DNA from: Peribacter sp043814035
GTDB taxonomy: Bacteria > Patescibacteriota > Gracilibacteria > Peribacterales > Peribacteraceae
Length of the DNA: 64,000 bases
Reading direction: 5' to 3'
Assembly (NCBI GenBank): GCA_043814035.1
Contig: JBDRKJ010000007.1
Location: forward strand, 62,001 to 126,000
Part shown: one piece after another, positions 26,570 to 35,798 of the stretch
Layout: each line of letters begins with the position of its first letter
Numbering within the stretch: position 1 is the first letter of the stretch
The notes under the pieces: model-generated
Told to the model about the DNA's origin: nothing
Seen by the model: only the letters and a program-made list of their open reading frames with translations
Databases searched by the model: none
Made by a program: the position numbers and the translations under genes

Positions 26570-29047
26570 GTGAATTTCCTCCTCGTCCTCTTAGGCCTCC
26601 TCGCTCTGTGCGGAACAGTCGCCATAGTGCTCTGGGTGCTGCGCCTGTGGCAGGATATGCGACGTGAGCAGGACCTGGTCTTTCTGCAGATTCTGGTTCC
26701 CAAAAAAGAGAGTAAACAAGACCGGGAAGTGGAATCAGAAAAGTTCTCGGTAGGCCACGATTTCAAAATGGTCCTCGGGGTGATGGATCACCTCTACCAA
26801 TCCCTCCACAGTCTCTACTCCACCTCTCCCACACGTTTTTGGCGCGGGCAGCCCTTCTTCTCGATGGAGTACGCCGCCCTGGCGGGCGAGATATTGTTCT
26901 TCGTGGTGTGCCCGCGTTCTGTCTCACATCTTGTTGAAAAGCAAATGACGGCGTTCTATCCGGATGTGATCATTGATGAAGTCGAAGACTACAATATCTT
27001 CACCGACTCTTCCGTTGTCTCGGCACAAGTGCTGCTGCCAAAGAAGCCCTTCGCATCGGTATTCCGCTCGTACGAACAGCTCAAGAGCGACCCACTCAAT
27101 ACCATCACCAATGCCTTCTCAAAATTCAAAATCTCGGAGGGTGCCGCCATTCAGTTCGTGCTTCGACCGGTACGATCGGGCTGGCAGCAGAAGCTGCAAA
27201 AAGAAGCTGTGCGTTTGATCAACCCGAAGAAGAAGGGGCTCTCGTTCTGGAATCCCCTCCATTGGATCAGCGCCGTCATCAATCTCTTTCTGCCCGGCAG
27301 CGATCTCACTCCGCAGCAGGAGCGGCAGTCTACCGGGGAACGTGTTTCGCAGATGGTGGAAGAGTACAGCAAGGCAGTCGACGAAAAAGCTGGTAGCCCC
27401 GGATTCAGAACAGTTATCCGTGTCGTGACCTCGTCTGATACCGTCAGTCGCAGTTCCCAGCTCCTCGACACGGTACTCGCCTCGTTCTCGCAGTTCGACG
27501 GTGTCCGCGGCAACCGCTTCCGCAAGCCACACTTTGTGAATCAGCGGTCTATCGTTGAGCGTTTCATCCGTCGTTCTCCCCGTCGCACACTCCTTCAGTC
27601 CCTCGCCTCGCCTAAGCTGCTGTTGGGCACCGCTGAGCTCACGAGCTTCTTCCATCTGCCCAACATCAAGTACAACAAGGTCGAGACGATCAAGTGGCAA
27701 AATTTCAAAATTGCTCCGTCGCCCAAAGATATTCCCGAGGAGGGAATGTTCCTCGGTGTGAACAGTCACCGCGGCGAAAAGAAGAAAATCTTTATCAAGA
27801 ATGAGGATCGATTCCGCCACTTCTACATCATTGGTCAGACGGGTACAGGAAAATCCTCGATCATCCAGATCATGGCCCGTCAGGACTTTCACGCCGGAAA
27901 TGGCATGTGCGTGATCGACCCGCACGGTTCGCTCATCGAGGATCTGCTCCCCTACATCCCACGAGAACGCGCCGATGACGTGATCTACTTCAACCCAGCC
28001 GATACCGAACGACCGATGGGCTTGAATCTGCTCGAAGGCAAGACGCAGGAAGAAAGGGATCTCATCGCCCTCGATGCCATGAACATGATGGTGAAGATGT
28101 TCGGTAATGAAGTTTTCGGCCCACGCATTCAAGACTACTTCCGCAACGGCTGCTTAACTCTCATGGAAGACGAAGAGGAGGGTGGTGCCATCACTGACCT
28201 CGTGAAGCTCTTCACCGACGAAGAGTGGCAGAAGTACAAAGTTTCAAAGGTGAAGAATCCGATTGTACGCAGCTTCTGGGAGAAGCAAATGGCCATGACC
28301 GGCCAGCGTGAGAAACAGGAAATGATCCCCTACTTCGCTGCTAAATTCGGTCAGTTCTACACGAACACGCTCATGCGCAACATCGTGGGACAGACCAAGA
28401 GTGCCTTCGATATCGCCGACGTCATGAATTCAGGAAAGATTCTGCTCGCCAACCTCTCGAAAGGTCTCGTGGGCGACATCAACGCACAACTCCTCGGTAT
28501 GATTTTTGTCAGCAAGATGCAGGTGGCAGCCATGCGCCGGCAGCGTGAGGATGCCAGCAAGCGCAATGATTTCTTCCTCTATATCGATGAGTTCCAGAAC
28601 TTCGTGACTGAATCGATCGAATCGATTCTCTCGGAGGCCCGCAAGTACCGTCTCGGCCTCATCCTCGCACACCAGTACATCGGCCAGCTGGAGAAAGAAG
28701 ATCGTCTGTCGGGCAAAGTAAGCCTGAAAGGAGCGATCTTCGGAAATATTGGCACCATGATGTTCTACAAGATCGGCCCGCAGGACGCCGAAGTCTGTGC
28801 CAAAGAGATGGCTCCGGTATTCTCAGAACAAGATCTTGTAAACATGGATGCCTTCAAGGGAGCTATGAAGCTCTGCATCGACGGAAAGCCTTCTCGTCCA
28901 TTCACTGTTGAAGTTCCACGCCCGTGGCTCGACACGACCTTCACGAAAGACGCCCAGGCAGCCGAGGCCTTTAAGCAACTCTCGCGCCTCACCTACGGAC
29001 GTCAGAAGGACTTCGTCAGTCGAGAGATCCTCCGCCGAATTGGGTAA
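26570..29047 (+). CDS. TraD/VirB4-like membrane ATPase (type IV secretion/conjugation-related)
   Basis: 825 residues from GTG 26570, with an N-terminal membrane helix (3-25). The central part (to ~400) is an alpha/beta region like the N-terminal domain of TraC/VirB4-type proteins. The P-loop is GQTGTGKSSIIQI (near 421) and Walker B is FFLYIDEFQNF (near 671). ICVIDPHGSLIED-like (MCVIDPHGSLIEDLL) and ILAHQYIGQLE are typical of the TraG/TraD/HerA superfamily. Such genes are common chromosomal genes in CPR bacteria, where the role is probably DNA or protein transport at the envelope. It is a single gene here without other T4SS parts in view. Confidence 0.88.
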   Translation: MNFLLVLLGLLALCGTVAIVLWVLRLWQDMRREQDLVFLQILVPKKESKQDREVESEKFSVGHDFKMVLGVMDHLYQSLHSLYSTSPTRFWRGQPFFSMEYAALAGEILFFVVCPRSVSHLVEKQMTAFYPDVIIDEVEDYNIFTDSSVVSAQVLLPKKPFASVFRSYEQLKSDPLNTITNAFSKFKISEGAAIQFVLRPVRSGWQQKLQKEAVRLINPKKKGLSFWNPLHWISAVINLFLPGSDLTPQQERQSTGERVSQMVEEYSKAVDEKAGSPGFRTVIRVVTSSDTVSRSSQLLDTVLASFSQFDGVRGNRFRKPHFVNQRSIVERFIRRSPRRTLLQSLASPKLLLGTAELTSFFHLPNIKYNKVETIKWQNFKIAPSPKDIPEEGMFLGVNSHRGEKKKIFIKNEDRFRHFYIIGQTGTGKSSIIQIMARQDFHAGNGMCVIDPHGSLIEDLLPYIPRERADDVIYFNPADTERPMGLNLLEGKTQEERDLIALDAMNMMVKMFGNEVFGPRIQDYFRNGCLTLMEDEEEGGAITDLVKLFTDEEWQKYKVSKVKNPIVRSFWEKQMAMTGQREKQEMIPYFAAKFGQFYTNTLMRNIVGQTKSAFDIADVMNSGKILLANLSKGLVGDINAQLLGMIFVSKMQVAAMRRQREDASKRNDFFLYIDEFQNFVTESIESILSEARKYRLGLILAHQYIGQLEKEDRLSGKVSLKGAIFGNIGTMMFYKIGPQDAEVCAKEMAPVFSEQDLVNMDAFKGAMKLCIDGKPSRPFTVEVPRPWLDTTFTKDAQAAEAFKQLSRLTYGRQKDFVSREILRRIG

Positions 29048-29141
29048 TGCGATGGATTTGAGGAATGTGATTGCCTGATAAGCCTGTTATTGGCATTCAA
29101 ATTGCCTTTTCTCTGGCCTTTGATAATATATATAAATATGT

Positions 29142-29147
29142 TATAAT
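29142..29147 (+). promoter_or_regulatory. -10 box (TGTTATAAT) of the small envelope genes
   Basis: Extended -10 TG-T-TATAAT, 36 nt before ATG 29184. The resulting ~30-nt leader is C/T-rich (catcctttcccatctcatcc) with no SD. Confidence 0.6.
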
Positions 29148-29183
29148 ATTCAACGTACATCAACATCCTTTCCCATCTCATCC

Positions 29184-29558
29184 ATGACGTACAGCAGAAA
29201 TACCATAGCCGTTGCACTCTGTGGTCTCCTCGTCAGCGCGCTTGCCAGCATTGGAACGGCACAGTACGCACACATTGTCGCCTTCAGTGGCGCAAACCCT
29301 AATACTGTGCGACAGCAACAGGGCATCGTAAAACAGGCCAGCAGCTGCGTGAATCCCCGCAGCATCATGGACAACCTGTTCAGCGGCTTTTCGAAGCAGC
29401 GCCCGTGTCGGTCTGTCACAGAAGAGACACCGGAGCAGGTACATGCTGCACCGACGATCATCGAAGCAGAAAACGAAGACTGCGCGCAGACCTCAAACTC
29501 CCGTCGCCGTGCAGCCTGTAATGCAGGATTGCGTCTCACGAATGAGACGAACCGATAA
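29184..29558 (+). CDS. small secreted or single-TM protein
   Basis: 124 residues. One N-terminal hydrophobic segment (8-28) ends in AQYA, so a signal peptide or anchor. The remaining ~95 residues are polar with four Cys (SSCVNPRS, QRPCRSV, EDCAQTS, AACNAG), which could make two disulfides if exported. No family is recognised. It is followed 41 nt later by another small TM-Cys protein of similar layout (29600), and the two look like a functional pair. Confidence 0.65.
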   Translation: MTYSRNTIAVALCGLLVSALASIGTAQYAHIVAFSGANPNTVRQQQGIVKQASSCVNPRSIMDNLFSGFSKQRPCRSVTEETPEQVHAAPTIIEAENEDCAQTSNSRRRAACNAGLRLTNETNR

Positions 29559-29599
29559 TTGCCGTTCTTTCCGTTTTATTTCCTTTTACTTCCTAATAC

Positions 29600-29968
29600 A
29601 TGGCTAAATACAAAAAGTCACGTGCCGCTGTCCTTACTGGATTGCTCATCGGCGTGCTCATGGGTCTTGGCGCAGAAGTGACAGCCAATCTACTCATCGC
29701 ACGCACAGACTTCAACTACCGCAGCCAGCGGTACAACCGTGACCTCGCCAACGAAGGTATCTTCCGCAGCGATGGCATGGACGGAGCCCGCAATCTCGAA
29801 TGGAGCAACGCAGAAACACGCACCGAGAAGGCTCCTGCCACTGCTCTGCGCGGTGCCGCACTCACGAAGTTGCGCTACTGTGAAGGACAGAGTCCTGTAC
29901 GCCGCTCGCAGTGTCTCGTGAACGCGGCCAACCAGATTCTCAAGGACGCTGCTCAGCAGGGCGAATAA
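29600..29968 (+). CDS. small single-TM protein
   Basis: 122 residues: basic start (MAKYKKSRAAV), hydrophobic segment 10-33, then an extracytoplasmic polar domain with one Cys pair near the end (RYCEGQSPVRRSQCLVNAANQIL). That C...RR..C..AAN pattern echoes the RRRAAC of the preceding protein, suggesting distant relationship. The start is preceded by a long C/T-rich leader (ttctttccgttttatttcc). A terminator follows directly. Confidence 0.65.
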   Translation: MAKYKKSRAAVLTGLLIGVLMGLGAEVTANLLIARTDFNYRSQRYNRDLANEGIFRSDGMDGARNLEWSNAETRTEKAPATALRGAALTKLRYCEGQSPVRRSQCLVNAANQILKDAAQQGE

Positions 29969-29984
29969 CTTGCATACTTTCTTC

Positions 29985-30018
29985 GAAAAAGGGCGGGCAA
30001 TGCTCGCTCTTTTTTTAC
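29985..30018 (+). terminator. rho-independent terminator
   Basis: AAAGGGCGGGCA pairs with TGCTCGCTCTTT (with G-T pairs) around a short loop and runs into TTTTTTT at 30010-30016. It ends the 29184-29968 unit. Confidence 0.75.
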
Positions 30019-30039
30019 AAGGCTTCTCCGCCTGATCCC

Positions 30040-30372
30040 CTAATTTCCTGTACTGTTTAACGTTGCCGGTTCCATCATCAGGACAAAAGATTGGCCTTTG
30101 CTACTTGGACAATGCTCCATACCTCTCGGGATAACTGCGATCTGTCCTTCGCTTAGGACAAGTTCTGCCTGTCCGCGTATTTGGATTGTAATCTGACCTT
30201 TCACAACGAAGAAAAGCTCATCTTCCTCAGTGTGAACATGCCAGTGATAGGAACCCTCAAACTTCGCCAAGCGAACCACCTGGCCATTGCACCGCGCGAT
30301 TTCGAGCGGAATCCACGGCTCTGTCATCGCCTCCATCTTCTCAGAGAGATCGACGCATAATGGCAATTGCAT
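30040..30372 (-). CDS. cupin-domain protein
   Basis: 110 residues forming one conserved beta-barrel. The metal-ligand motif is GSYHWHVHTEEDELFFVVKG (HxH...E) and motif 2 is VIPRGMEHCP with the second His. Small stand-alone cupins bind Fe, Mn or Zn and have varied roles; the substrate is unknown. It is convergent with the small TM genes; only the terminator lies between them. Confidence 0.85.
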   Translation of the reverse strand: MQLPLCVDLSEKMEAMTEPWIPLEIARCNGQVVRLAKFEGSYHWHVHTEEDELFFVVKGQITIQIRGQAELVLSEGQIAVIPRGMEHCPSSKGQSFVLMMEPATLNSTGN

Positions 30373-30405
30373 GCAAGGAGAATAGCATGGGGATCACTCC
30401 AATGT

Positions 30406-30611
30406 GACAATCCGTCGCGAAGCGCGGGTCTCGCCCGTTCGACTCCTCGCTGACGCTCGTCGCTCAGGGCGCCCTGAGCGCAGTCGAAGGGCGCGGGTTC
30501 TAAGCGCTGGCCGCAGGTCCCCGGAGGGAAGCGACACCACTAAAGGGAAAGGGGTGTCCGTGAGGGGAAAACCGTCCGAAGGTCCCTGTGGGAAGGTTTG
30601 TCCCTCACGAA
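30406..30611. repeat. intergenic repeat element (copy 4)
   Basis: The second module (inverted relative to copy 3: gcgaagcgcgggtctcg, gggttctaagcgctggccg, caggtccccggagggaag) surrounds a palindrome (gcgccctgagcgcagtcgaagggcg). It is followed by a 35-bp stretch, 30568-30602, identical to 43618-43652. It abuts the stop of the sortase gene and ends in a T-run on the minus strand side, so it probably terminates it. Confidence 0.7.
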
Positions 30612-31814
30612 TTATCGTACGGCCACCGCTGCTCCCACCGGGAGTGCGTGAACGAGGTACCGCTGCGAAATGGAATCAGGCGGCCAGCACGTGTAGAGAA
30701 TCAACTCCTCTCCACTGCCGTTGTCGTTGAAGGGCGTGGTGTCTGCTGCGTCGACAGCCTGCTTGTGCGTCACCTCGTAGGTGTGCAACTTACCAGCGTA
30801 TGTCACATACACGCGGTCGCCGACTGTCAGTCGGTTGATCTGACGGAAGATTTTGGTGAATTGCGACAGATCCCACGGGTAGCCGCTCGAATGCCCGTAC
30901 ACCATGATCTTGCCGCCGGCACCCGGATAGCCAAAGAGGTGGCCCACACCATATTTGAGTGGCTCCAAGATACCATTTTTGGAGAATGGATCCTGCGGAT
31001 GTGTGACCGTAAGATCACTGATGGCGATAGAGGGAATCGAGACGGCAAAGTACTTCTCAGAAGCGTAGGGAATTGCGGAAGTCACCGTACGAGCAGTGAT
31101 TGGTGCGACGGTGCCGTACGTGACAGGTGCAGGAGCAACAACGGCAACAGGATCAGGCTCCGCCCCCGAGAATGCCGTAGTGCGAGAAGACCGCACGACG
31201 GAGAGACGGTAGGCCATGTCGAAGAACTGTCCACGCGTGATGGCCGCACCCAGTCGCAAGCGTCCGCGATGCATGATGAGATTGCGACGAATGGCAGCGT
31301 TGATCGCCTGCGTGTACCACTGTTGGCTCTGATTCTCGATATATGACGAGAGCTCGGCAGTTCCGCCCGTACCACCTCCCTCCCCCATTGTGCGCATAAG
31401 CAGCGCCACCGCTTCCTCAACACGCAGATACTGCCCTGGACGCAGTGACCCATCGGGATACCCCGTAATGAGCGACTTCTCGAATGCTGCCTCGACGAAG
31501 GGCGCATACCACTGCGCCTGATCGGTATCCCAGAAGAGCGGCATGGCCGGCAAGTGACCTTGATACCAAGCGACGCGACTCTTACCCGCACTGTCGAGAC
31601 TGAGAATGACCTTGAGTGCCTCGGCACGATTGAGCGGATTGTGCGGTCGTGCCAATCCGTCGGCATACCCCTGAACAACGCCCATCGTCTTGAGTTCACC
31701 GAATGATGCTTCGTACACTGTTCCCACGGTATCGGGGAACGACGCTGCAAAAGAGAAGGCAGGCGCGAACGTGAGCGACAGCAGAATGCCGATGTGGAAC
31801 CACTTGTTTGGCAT
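30612..31814 (-). CDS. SLH-domain sortase
   Basis: 400 residues. Signal peptide 1-23, then three SLH-type repeats (about 24-70, 85-140, 155-205) with GYADGLARPHNPLNRAEAL and GYPDGSLRPGQYLRVEEAV. The C-terminal sortase fold (about 245-400) has the catalytic His in VYGHSSGYPW (near 308), Cys in LILYTCWPPDS (near 375) and Arg in SQRYLVHAL. SLH domains normally bind cell-wall polymers, so this enzyme would be held at the S-layer or wall and attach proteins there. The combination of SLH and sortase in one chain is uncommon. The stop codon overlaps the repeated 3' element. Leader C/T-rich. Confidence 0.88.
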   Translation of the reverse strand: MPNKWFHIGILLSLTFAPAFSFAASFPDTVGTVYEASFGELKTMGVVQGYADGLARPHNPLNRAEALKVILSLDSAGKSRVAWYQGHLPAMPLFWDTDQAQWYAPFVEAAFEKSLITGYPDGSLRPGQYLRVEEAVALLMRTMGEGGGTGGTAELSSYIENQSQQWYTQAINAAIRRNLIMHRGRLRLGAAITRGQFFDMAYRLSVVRSSRTTAFSGAEPDPVAVVAPAPVTYGTVAPITARTVTSAIPYASEKYFAVSIPSIAISDLTVTHPQDPFSKNGILEPLKYGVGHLFGYPGAGGKIMVYGHSSGYPWDLSQFTKIFRQINRLTVGDRVYVTYAGKLHTYEVTHKQAVDAADTTPFNDNGSGEELILYTCWPPDSISQRYLVHALPVGAAVAVR

Positions 31815-32012
31815 GGAATGCGTAAGATGAATATGATATGTATTTTGCCGGTTTTGTCAACGTTTTCTGGAGCGCATCATTCTTGGACATTTGGCCGTAG
31901 AACCTCAATAATCCAGCGTTTGTATGGCATTGCACATCGGTATTGCCCCGCACCATTCGCTTCGCTCAGGTGCGGGACAGGTCGGCTTCTGCCCATTCCA
32001 CCAAACATTCTT

Positions 32013-33107
32013 ATGGCTCTACATATAGGCATCGTCGGGTTACCAAATGTGGGCAAATCCACCCTTTTCAACGCACTCACTCGTACCCGCGGAGCACAGG
32101 CAGCTAACTATCCATTCTGCACCATCGAACCGAATGTCGGTGTCGTGGAAGTGACGGATCCCCGACTGCAAGCACTCGCCGAACTCGTGCATCCCGAGAA
32201 AGTGATTCCAGCGGCGATCGAGTTCGTCGATATCGCAGGGCTCGTCCGTGGTGCAAGTAAGGGTGAAGGACTCGGCAATCAATTTCTCGCAGCCATTCGG
32301 GAGGCGGATGCCATCTGCGAAGTCGTACGTCTTTTCCCCGGTTCAGACGTCACCCACGTCGAGGGATCGGTCGATGGCAAGCGCGACCGCGAGACGGTGG
32401 AAACCGAGCTCTGTCTGGCAGATCTGGATGTTCTCGAGCGGCGCCTCGAGAAGGTGCGTGGAGCGGCGCGCACCGGTGACAAAGAGAAGCAACGTGAACT
32501 CGCACTCATGGAGAAAATTCTGGTATCTCTGAAAACCGGACAGCTGGCATTCCACACAGATCTCTCACCCGAGGAACGGTTCTTTGCACATTCCTTTCAG
32601 CTCCTTACCTTCAAGCCCATCATCTACGCTGCAAATGTGGGTGAGCAAGAGCTCCATCAGATGAGCGCCCACCATGCGCGAGAGCTTCTGGGCCTTCCCG
32701 ATACAGCAAAAATCATCGTGCTCTCGGCAAAGATTGAAGAGGACCTGCAGGAACTCTCTCCTGAAGAAGCACAGGAATTTCTTCGTTCACTCTCGGTTTC
32801 CTCGTCCGGCTTGGATCAGCTCATTCATGCGGCGTACGACACACTGGGGTACCAAACGTTCTTCACTGCCGGCCCCGAAGAAGTGCGTGCCTGGACAATG
32901 CGCAAAGGCGGCACCGCCCCGCAGGCCGCAGGGGTGATCCACTCCGATTTCGAGAAGGGATTCATTCGCGCCGAGACGATCGCCTACGAGGATTACGTGC
33001 AATTCGGCGGAGAACAGAAGGCCAAGGAGGCTGGCAAGATGCGATCGGAGGGAAAGGACTACGTCGTGCAGGATGGCGACGTGATGCATTTCCGATTCGG
33101 TGTGTGA
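32013..33107 (+). CDS. ychF: ribosome-binding ATPase YchF/OLA1
   Basis: 364 residues from ATG 32013 (MALHIGIVGLPNVGKST). A longer frame from 31794 adds 73 unrelated residues. G1 is GLPNVGKS, G3 is DIAGLVRGASKGEGLGN and the altered G4 is NVGE, the YchF feature giving ATP preference. A coiled-coil insertion (about 130-200) precedes the C-terminal TGS domain (FTAGPEEVRAWTMRKG ... AGVIHSDFEKGFIRAE). It binds ribosomes and affects stress and translation. Leader C/T-rich, no SD. Confidence 0.96.
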   Translation: MALHIGIVGLPNVGKSTLFNALTRTRGAQAANYPFCTIEPNVGVVEVTDPRLQALAELVHPEKVIPAAIEFVDIAGLVRGASKGEGLGNQFLAAIREADAICEVVRLFPGSDVTHVEGSVDGKRDRETVETELCLADLDVLERRLEKVRGAARTGDKEKQRELALMEKILVSLKTGQLAFHTDLSPEERFFAHSFQLLTFKPIIYAANVGEQELHQMSAHHARELLGLPDTAKIIVLSAKIEEDLQELSPEEAQEFLRSLSVSSSGLDQLIHAAYDTLGYQTFFTAGPEEVRAWTMRKGGTAPQAAGVIHSDFEKGFIRAETIAYEDYVQFGGEQKAKEAGKMRSEGKDYVVQDGDVMHFRFGV

Positions 33108-33119
33108 ACGTCGGAAAAT

Positions 33120-35789
33120 GTGACCAAAATGCTTCATCGAGACGAGAAGATATTTTATACTACTTTTGTGGAAAGTGAATCCCACAGCGTTGGTGCGGAA
33201 GGGCTGGTCCAAAGGATCGAATCCGCAGAGGAGGTGCTCGATGCCAGCCTCGCCTCCATCGAGCGGAGGCGCGGTAGGGGCGTTGCGGAGAAGATCGACC
33301 GTCTTCGCCTCTTTCGAAAGTTCCTCGTCAATATCCGCCTGAATACAGGAGCCTTCGAACAGGCACCGATCCCGCTGCGCATCAATCAACTGCAGGCCCT
33401 CCATGATCTTATTGCCTTTCTGGAAGATGAAGGAAATGGAGACCGCGTCGGATATTTCGTTCAGCCAAGCGGTGCGGGGAAAACTGTCCTCTATGGAGCG
33501 GTTGCACGACTGATGGATGTCCGGACACTCACCCTCGTTCCGCGGTCGAATCTTCTCGAGCAGGTGAAGCGTGACTGGGTGGAAACCCTTGGAATGCAGG
33601 AGGACAGCATCGGCCTCGTCGGCGGAGAGCACGACGAGCTGGGCAGGAAGTTCACCATCGCAAACTATCAGTCGCATCTCTCCCGCATGCGCCGGGATCC
33701 AAAGTACCGAAGAGAAGCACAAGAATGTGAGCTCGTCCTCTGCGACGAGGCGCACAAATCCCTCGGCGATGCAACAGCAGGGAGCATCGACGCACTCGAC
33801 CTTGAGTTCGACAGGAGTATGAGCCGCCGCGACGAGCAGACGGAGGAAACAACTTTTGCCCACCTCTCGAAGTACACAAGCAGGCGCGCGCTCAAGCTCG
33901 GCTTCACGGCGACCCCGCGCCTCATCCAGAAATCGGTACGGGACCGTTTCAAAACACTTATCTCCCAGACATCCTACAGCGGTCTTGTTCAATCGGGGAT
34001 CCTTGCAAAATTTAAAGTAATGCAAATTCCCGCACATATTTATCCCGAAGAAGTGGGTAATGGGATCACATTATCTCAAGAAACTCACATCCTCTCACGA
34101 GAAGAAATTTACCGTAAAGCAGTGGAGGCACTCCAGAGAATGCGGCAAGAAATACATGAGCGGCTCCTCCCCATCGCATTCTGCTCTTCAATTCGTGAAT
34201 GTGACAAGTTACAGGCTGTTGCCGATGAGCAGGGCCTTTCCTCCTCCATCGTGACGGGTCGTGAATATCGTAGAAAACCGAGAGAGGATCATATTGGACG
34301 GGCCGAGATGCAGCTCCTCAATGGCGAGATTGATCTCATCGCCAGCGTCGACAAGCTGCAAGTGGGATGGGATTTCCCACCACTCAATACAATCCTCCAA
34401 ATGCGCGCAACTCTGAGCGCAGCCATCCTAACTCAGGAGGCTGGAAGAGTCTCACGCATTGCTCCTGGCAAGAGCATTGCTTATGTCATCGAGCCACGTT
34501 GGCGACGAAATAGGCCCTCTGAACAAGAGATCTCTCATGGAAGAATAATCATCAGACGAAAGGATGCTGCTGCCCCGGAAGGAAGGGGGCTTCCTCAGGA
34601 TATTGCTGGAATCTCTGGGCAGGCCGACTCAACAGAAGAAAATGCCACTCCTTTCTACTGGGAAACCACACTGGATAAACGAAAGAAAAGACGGCAATGG
34701 AAAGGCAGCGCCGTTGAACCAAGCGAGGATCAGCCACAGGTCATGAACACGAAGTTAAAATTTCATAAAACGCCGCTCACTCTTGCAGAGGCGTTCCATG
34801 TTCTTGGTGAGAAAGACGTTGATGCAATATGTGAGGGATGGCATGGGGAGCCTCTTCGGCACGGGACTGTCTTATCATTGGATGAGCAGGGAATGGTAAA
34901 AATCAATGGTCATGTGGCTGTTGGATTGAATGCATTTGCATCTATCCACGGACTGGGAGTGACCGCTATACAAAAGGAGGCTGACGAAAGAAAACTCACG
35001 CCAATTGGTATTGCACTTAGCTATGTCCACTATGTACCGGTCTACAAACTGTGCGAAATCCAAGCACTTTCATATGTACGTGATCGTCTTGAGCTCGAGC
35101 GCTTGACGGAGGGGGGAGAAGTACTCATTGGGGGATGTATATGTGTTGGAGCCAGTGCATATGCGAAACTCCACGGATTAAACGATCAATTATTGAACAA
35201 GCACATTACGGCGGCAGGGCTCAAACCTGTCGGTGATGCCATTAGTCGCAATTGGAAGATCCCCGTCTATCGCAAAAGTGACATCGAGACTCTGCCATAT
35301 GTTCAAAAGTGTTCGCATCTTCAGCAGGTCGATACATCCACCCACCAAATCACAATCGATAGTAAAGTATGTATCGGGCTCCGGTCCTTCGCTCAGCTCT
35401 ATGGTTTGTCATGTGTGACACTCGAACGATCTGTACAAGAGGAAGGGCTTCAGCCCTCTGGGCGGGCATTGCACTACACCAGAACCATTGATGTCTTCCC
35501 GATCCAACAACTTGAAGAGCTACAGTACGTAAGAGATCGTCGATATCTTCCAAAGATCGATCAAGCCACTGCGGAAGTTATTCTGCAAGGCCACGCATGC
35601 ATCGGCCTCAAGGCATTCTGCTCCTTGCACCCAGGGCTTTATCATTCACAACTTGTTCAGGAAATCGAAATAGCCGGCATCGAACATGCAGGTTTTGCCA
35701 TCAGCAAAAGTGGGGCGAAGGTAAAGGTGTACAACAAAGCTACTGTCTTGGCACTCCCGTATGTACAGGAGAAATTAGATAATAAGTAA
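33120..35789 (+). CDS. DEAH-box SF2 helicase with four C-terminal repeats
   Basis: 889 residues from GTG 33120 (ATG 33129 is possible). SF2 motifs: I PSGAGKTVLYG (near 120), II LCDEAHKSL (near 209), III GFTATPR, V-like SVDKLQVGWDFPP and VI QEAGRVSRIA (near 437). This is the UvrB/Res-like superfamily; no nuclease or methylase domain is seen. After a charged linker (about 470-545), residues ~585-889 hold four tandem ~75-residue units. The unit pattern is [IV]xGxxx[VI]GLxAFAxLHGL, ~20 residues, GLxPxGxAxS, ~8 residues, VYxxxxIxxLPYV. Each unit looks like a two-part helical DNA-binding module. The repeats are unfamiliar to me. Confidence 0.85.
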   Translation: MTKMLHRDEKIFYTTFVESESHSVGAEGLVQRIESAEEVLDASLASIERRRGRGVAEKIDRLRLFRKFLVNIRLNTGAFEQAPIPLRINQLQALHDLIAFLEDEGNGDRVGYFVQPSGAGKTVLYGAVARLMDVRTLTLVPRSNLLEQVKRDWVETLGMQEDSIGLVGGEHDELGRKFTIANYQSHLSRMRRDPKYRREAQECELVLCDEAHKSLGDATAGSIDALDLEFDRSMSRRDEQTEETTFAHLSKYTSRRALKLGFTATPRLIQKSVRDRFKTLISQTSYSGLVQSGILAKFKVMQIPAHIYPEEVGNGITLSQETHILSREEIYRKAVEALQRMRQEIHERLLPIAFCSSIRECDKLQAVADEQGLSSSIVTGREYRRKPREDHIGRAEMQLLNGEIDLIASVDKLQVGWDFPPLNTILQMRATLSAAILTQEAGRVSRIAPGKSIAYVIEPRWRRNRPSEQEISHGRIIIRRKDAAAPEGRGLPQDIAGISGQADSTEENATPFYWETTLDKRKKRRQWKGSAVEPSEDQPQVMNTKLKFHKTPLTLAEAFHVLGEKDVDAICEGWHGEPLRHGTVLSLDEQGMVKINGHVAVGLNAFASIHGLGVTAIQKEADERKLTPIGIALSYVHYVPVYKLCEIQALSYVRDRLELERLTEGGEVLIGGCICVGASAYAKLHGLNDQLLNKHITAAGLKPVGDAISRNWKIPVYRKSDIETLPYVQKCSHLQQVDTSTHQITIDSKVCIGLRSFAQLYGLSCVTLERSVQEEGLQPSGRALHYTRTIDVFPIQQLEELQYVRDRRYLPKIDQATAEVILQGHACIGLKAFCSLHPGLYHSQLVQEIEIAGIEHAGFAISKSGAKVKVYNKATVLALPYVQEKLDNK

Positions 35790-35798
35790 GCTTGTTAC

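Noticed and set aside
27119..28132. 337-codon minus-strand frame opposite the TraD-like ATPase
   Set aside because: Antisense shadow of the Walker A region.
32787..34037. 416-codon minus-strand frame across the ychF end and helicase start
   Set aside because: Antisense to two conserved proteins and spans their intergenic gap; no recognisable domain.
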